Positions 6,196-7,371 of a stretch of 7,371 nt of DNA are shown here, in pieces. This stretch comes from PVC group bacterium (GTDB taxonomy: Bacteria > Verrucomicrobiota > Kiritimatiellia > SS1-B-03-39 > PXDE01). A model generated the notes under the pieces. The model did not search any database. It was not told the DNA's origin and was given only the letters and a program-made list of their open reading frames with translations. The position numbers and the translations under genes are program-made. The first letter of the stretch is position 1. Each line of letters starts with the position of its first letter. The stretch lies in assembly GCA_003566475.1 (NCBI GenBank), contig PXDE01000269.1:1-7371 (forward strand). The letters run 5' to 3'.

Positions 6196-6915
6196 CTAGG
6201 TTAGCCCGTACAACCCCAGGAGCGAGTCGTGGGCGCCGGGGGCGCCGGGATAGGGGAGGTCGCGGGCGCGCATGACGTTGTCGAGGCCGCGCAGGCCATC
6301 GGCGTCGATGGTCTTGATGACCGGCGAGATCAGCAGGGCGTCGAGGATGTGGACGGAGGTCATCTCCAGCAGCTCGGTGTTCATCATCACCCACTCCAGG
6401 TCCAGGCGGCTGAGGATGACCAGGCCGTGGTTCTCCATCAGGAAGGCGTTGTACCGGGGCAGCAGAGGCCGGAAGGCGGCGGCCAGGGCCTCGGTCAGCG
6501 GCTCGGCGTAGGGCACCAGCGGCACCGGGCCCACCTCGGTGATGGTCTCCGGGAACAGGGGCTTCATAAGGTGGTTCGGCCCGGAGGTGATGGTGAAGGC
6601 GTTGGTGTGGGGAGGATGGCAGTGGAGCACGGACTGGATGTCCGGACGCTCGCGGAAGAAGGTCAGGTACATGGGCGTCTCCCCGGTGGGCCGGCGGCGC
6701 CCCTCCACCGTCCGGCCCTCGCGGTCGATGAACACCAGATCCTCGGCCTGGATGGCGCCCTTGTTCATCTGGGTGGGGGTGATGAGCAGCAGGTCGTCGT
6801 CCAGCTTCCAGGCCGCATTCCCCCCGTAGCCGGTGACGTACATCCGGGCGGCCAGACGGTGGCACACCCGCACCATGGTCTCGACGCGGTCGCGATGCTG
6901 CTCGAACAGGCTCAT
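6196..6915 (-). CDS. Class II aldolase/adducin-family protein (zinc sugar-phosphate aldolase-like)
   Basis: A 239-residue cytoplasmic enzyme of the FucA/RhaD/AraD superfamily, which cleaves or epimerises sugar phosphates using a zinc-bound enediolate. Motifs in order: GYGGNAAWKLDDDLLLITPT (29-48, glycine-Asn phosphate-loop region), GETPMYLTFFRERPDIQSVL (78-97; Glu79 aligns with the catalytic Glu of fuculose-phosphate aldolase), HCHPPHTNAF with zinc ligands His98 and His100, and ENHGLVI with the third zinc ligand His163. The GN-S-x-R form seen in FucA is GNAAWK here, so the substrate may differ. The exact substrate cannot be read from the sequence. The ATG at 6915 has a strong GGGGAGA 6 bases upstream. 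The frame is open upstream (see the upstream region), but family members normally begin here. Stop is TAG at 6198-6196. It converges with the DUF6259 gene; shared sugar metabolism is an inference. Confidence 0.9.
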   Translation of the reverse strand: MSLFEQHRDRVETMVRVCHRLAARMYVTGYGGNAAWKLDDDLLLITPTQMNKGAIQAEDLVFIDREGRTVEGRRRPTGETPMYLTFFRERPDIQSVLHCHPPHTNAFTITSGPNHLMKPLFPETITEVGPVPLVPYAEPLTEALAAAFRPLLPRYNAFLMENHGLVILSRLDLEWVMMNTELLEMTSVHILDALLISPVIKTIDADGLRGLDNVMRARDLPYPGAPGAHDSLLGLYGLT

Positions 6916-7371
6916 GCGGAATCTCCCCGGGGGTTGCGGAACGGGTAGTTCTAGCGCCTTCGCGGCGATGGGGACAGCCGAAAGCGGAGGCGCCGGGGTC
7001 GTGGCGGCGCAAGCGGGGTGTGGGGACCATGGTACGTGCCGCAGGCCAGGTGCCGTCCGGGGGGCCACGCCGCCGCAGTCCATGTCGTGGCCAGTCCGCC
7101 CGACGGCCACCGTTTTGGACTGTGGAGGCATAGGTCCGTCAAGGCGCGGCGTCCACATCGATTCCCTCCGGATCACCAAGTCACACCGCTTCCTCACCCC
7201 GTGCGACACCGTCCCGAGACCGCGTTTCCCTCGGCAGAGAGTCACGCGGCCTTGGCTCGCCCTCGACCAGGCGTCTGGCCCCGAACCAGACCCGCGCTCC
7301 ACGGCCCTGAGACACGAAAGGACGCCTTCTCCTACCAGCCAGCGCTTGCCAGCAGGATGTCCCCGCCGTGG
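6916..7371. other. Upstream region of the aldolase gene, no recognised gene
   Basis: This 456-bp GC-rich stretch should hold the aldolase promoter, but no well-formed one is visible. A TTGACG on the minus strand (7142-7137) has no good -10 at 17 bp. The aldolase frame is stop-free up to about 7302 on the minus strand and includes an ATG at 7158 preceded by GGAGGG, which would add 81 residues. Those residues are Pro-rich and unlike an aldolase N-terminus, so I do not call them coding. I see no tRNA, repeat or other gene. Confidence 0.5.

Noticed and set aside
1..7371. CRISPR array, tRNA or rRNA genes
   Set aside because: No regularly spaced direct repeats and no cloverleaf or rRNA-like sequence were seen on either strand.

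Overview
The window is about 7.4 kb of very GC-rich bacterial DNA whose real genes strongly favour G/C at third codon positions. The large DUF6259-type glycosidase-like gene, a secreted-looking protein with an Asp-Pro linker and DDE insertion sequences would suit an environmental member of the Planctomycetota/Verrucomicrobiota/Lentisphaerota group. That placement is an inference from gene content, not from a marker gene.

Layout. (1) 1-700, minus strand: a broken gene with an Asp/Pro-rich linker. It carries an in-frame amber codon at 599-601 and runs off the left edge. (2) 701-3015: a complete insertion sequence bounded by ~50-bp inverted repeats. It holds two divergent genes, a small Cys-motif protein of DUF6788 type (minus) and an IS1634/IS4-like DDE transposase (plus). 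The two start codons lie in the arms of a perfect 11-bp palindrome. (3) 3016-3185: the likely other side of the interrupted minus-strand gene; joining the flanks at a shared CCGT restores one reading frame. (4) 3186-3788, plus strand: a decayed gene with a good ribosome binding site, an in-frame amber and two apparent frame changes, followed by a convincing intrinsic terminator (3809-3837). (5) 3942-6029, plus strand: an intact 695-residue DUF6259-type protein. (6) 6196-6915, minus strand: an intact 239-residue class II (zinc) aldolase/adducin-family protein, convergent with the previous gene. (7) 6916-7371: upstream of the aldolase, with no recognisable gene.

The right half (DUF6259 protein and class II aldolase) looks like a working sugar-metabolism neighbourhood: one protein likely acts on a glycoside, the other likely on a sugar phosphate or related hydroxy-carbonyl. 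They are convergent, so they are not one operon. The left half is a decaying accessory region hit by a mobile element. The most unusual item is the compact two-gene insertion sequence. Its accessory gene and transposase share a 31-bp intergenic spacer whose symmetric arms contain both start codons, which suggests coordinated or autoregulated expression.
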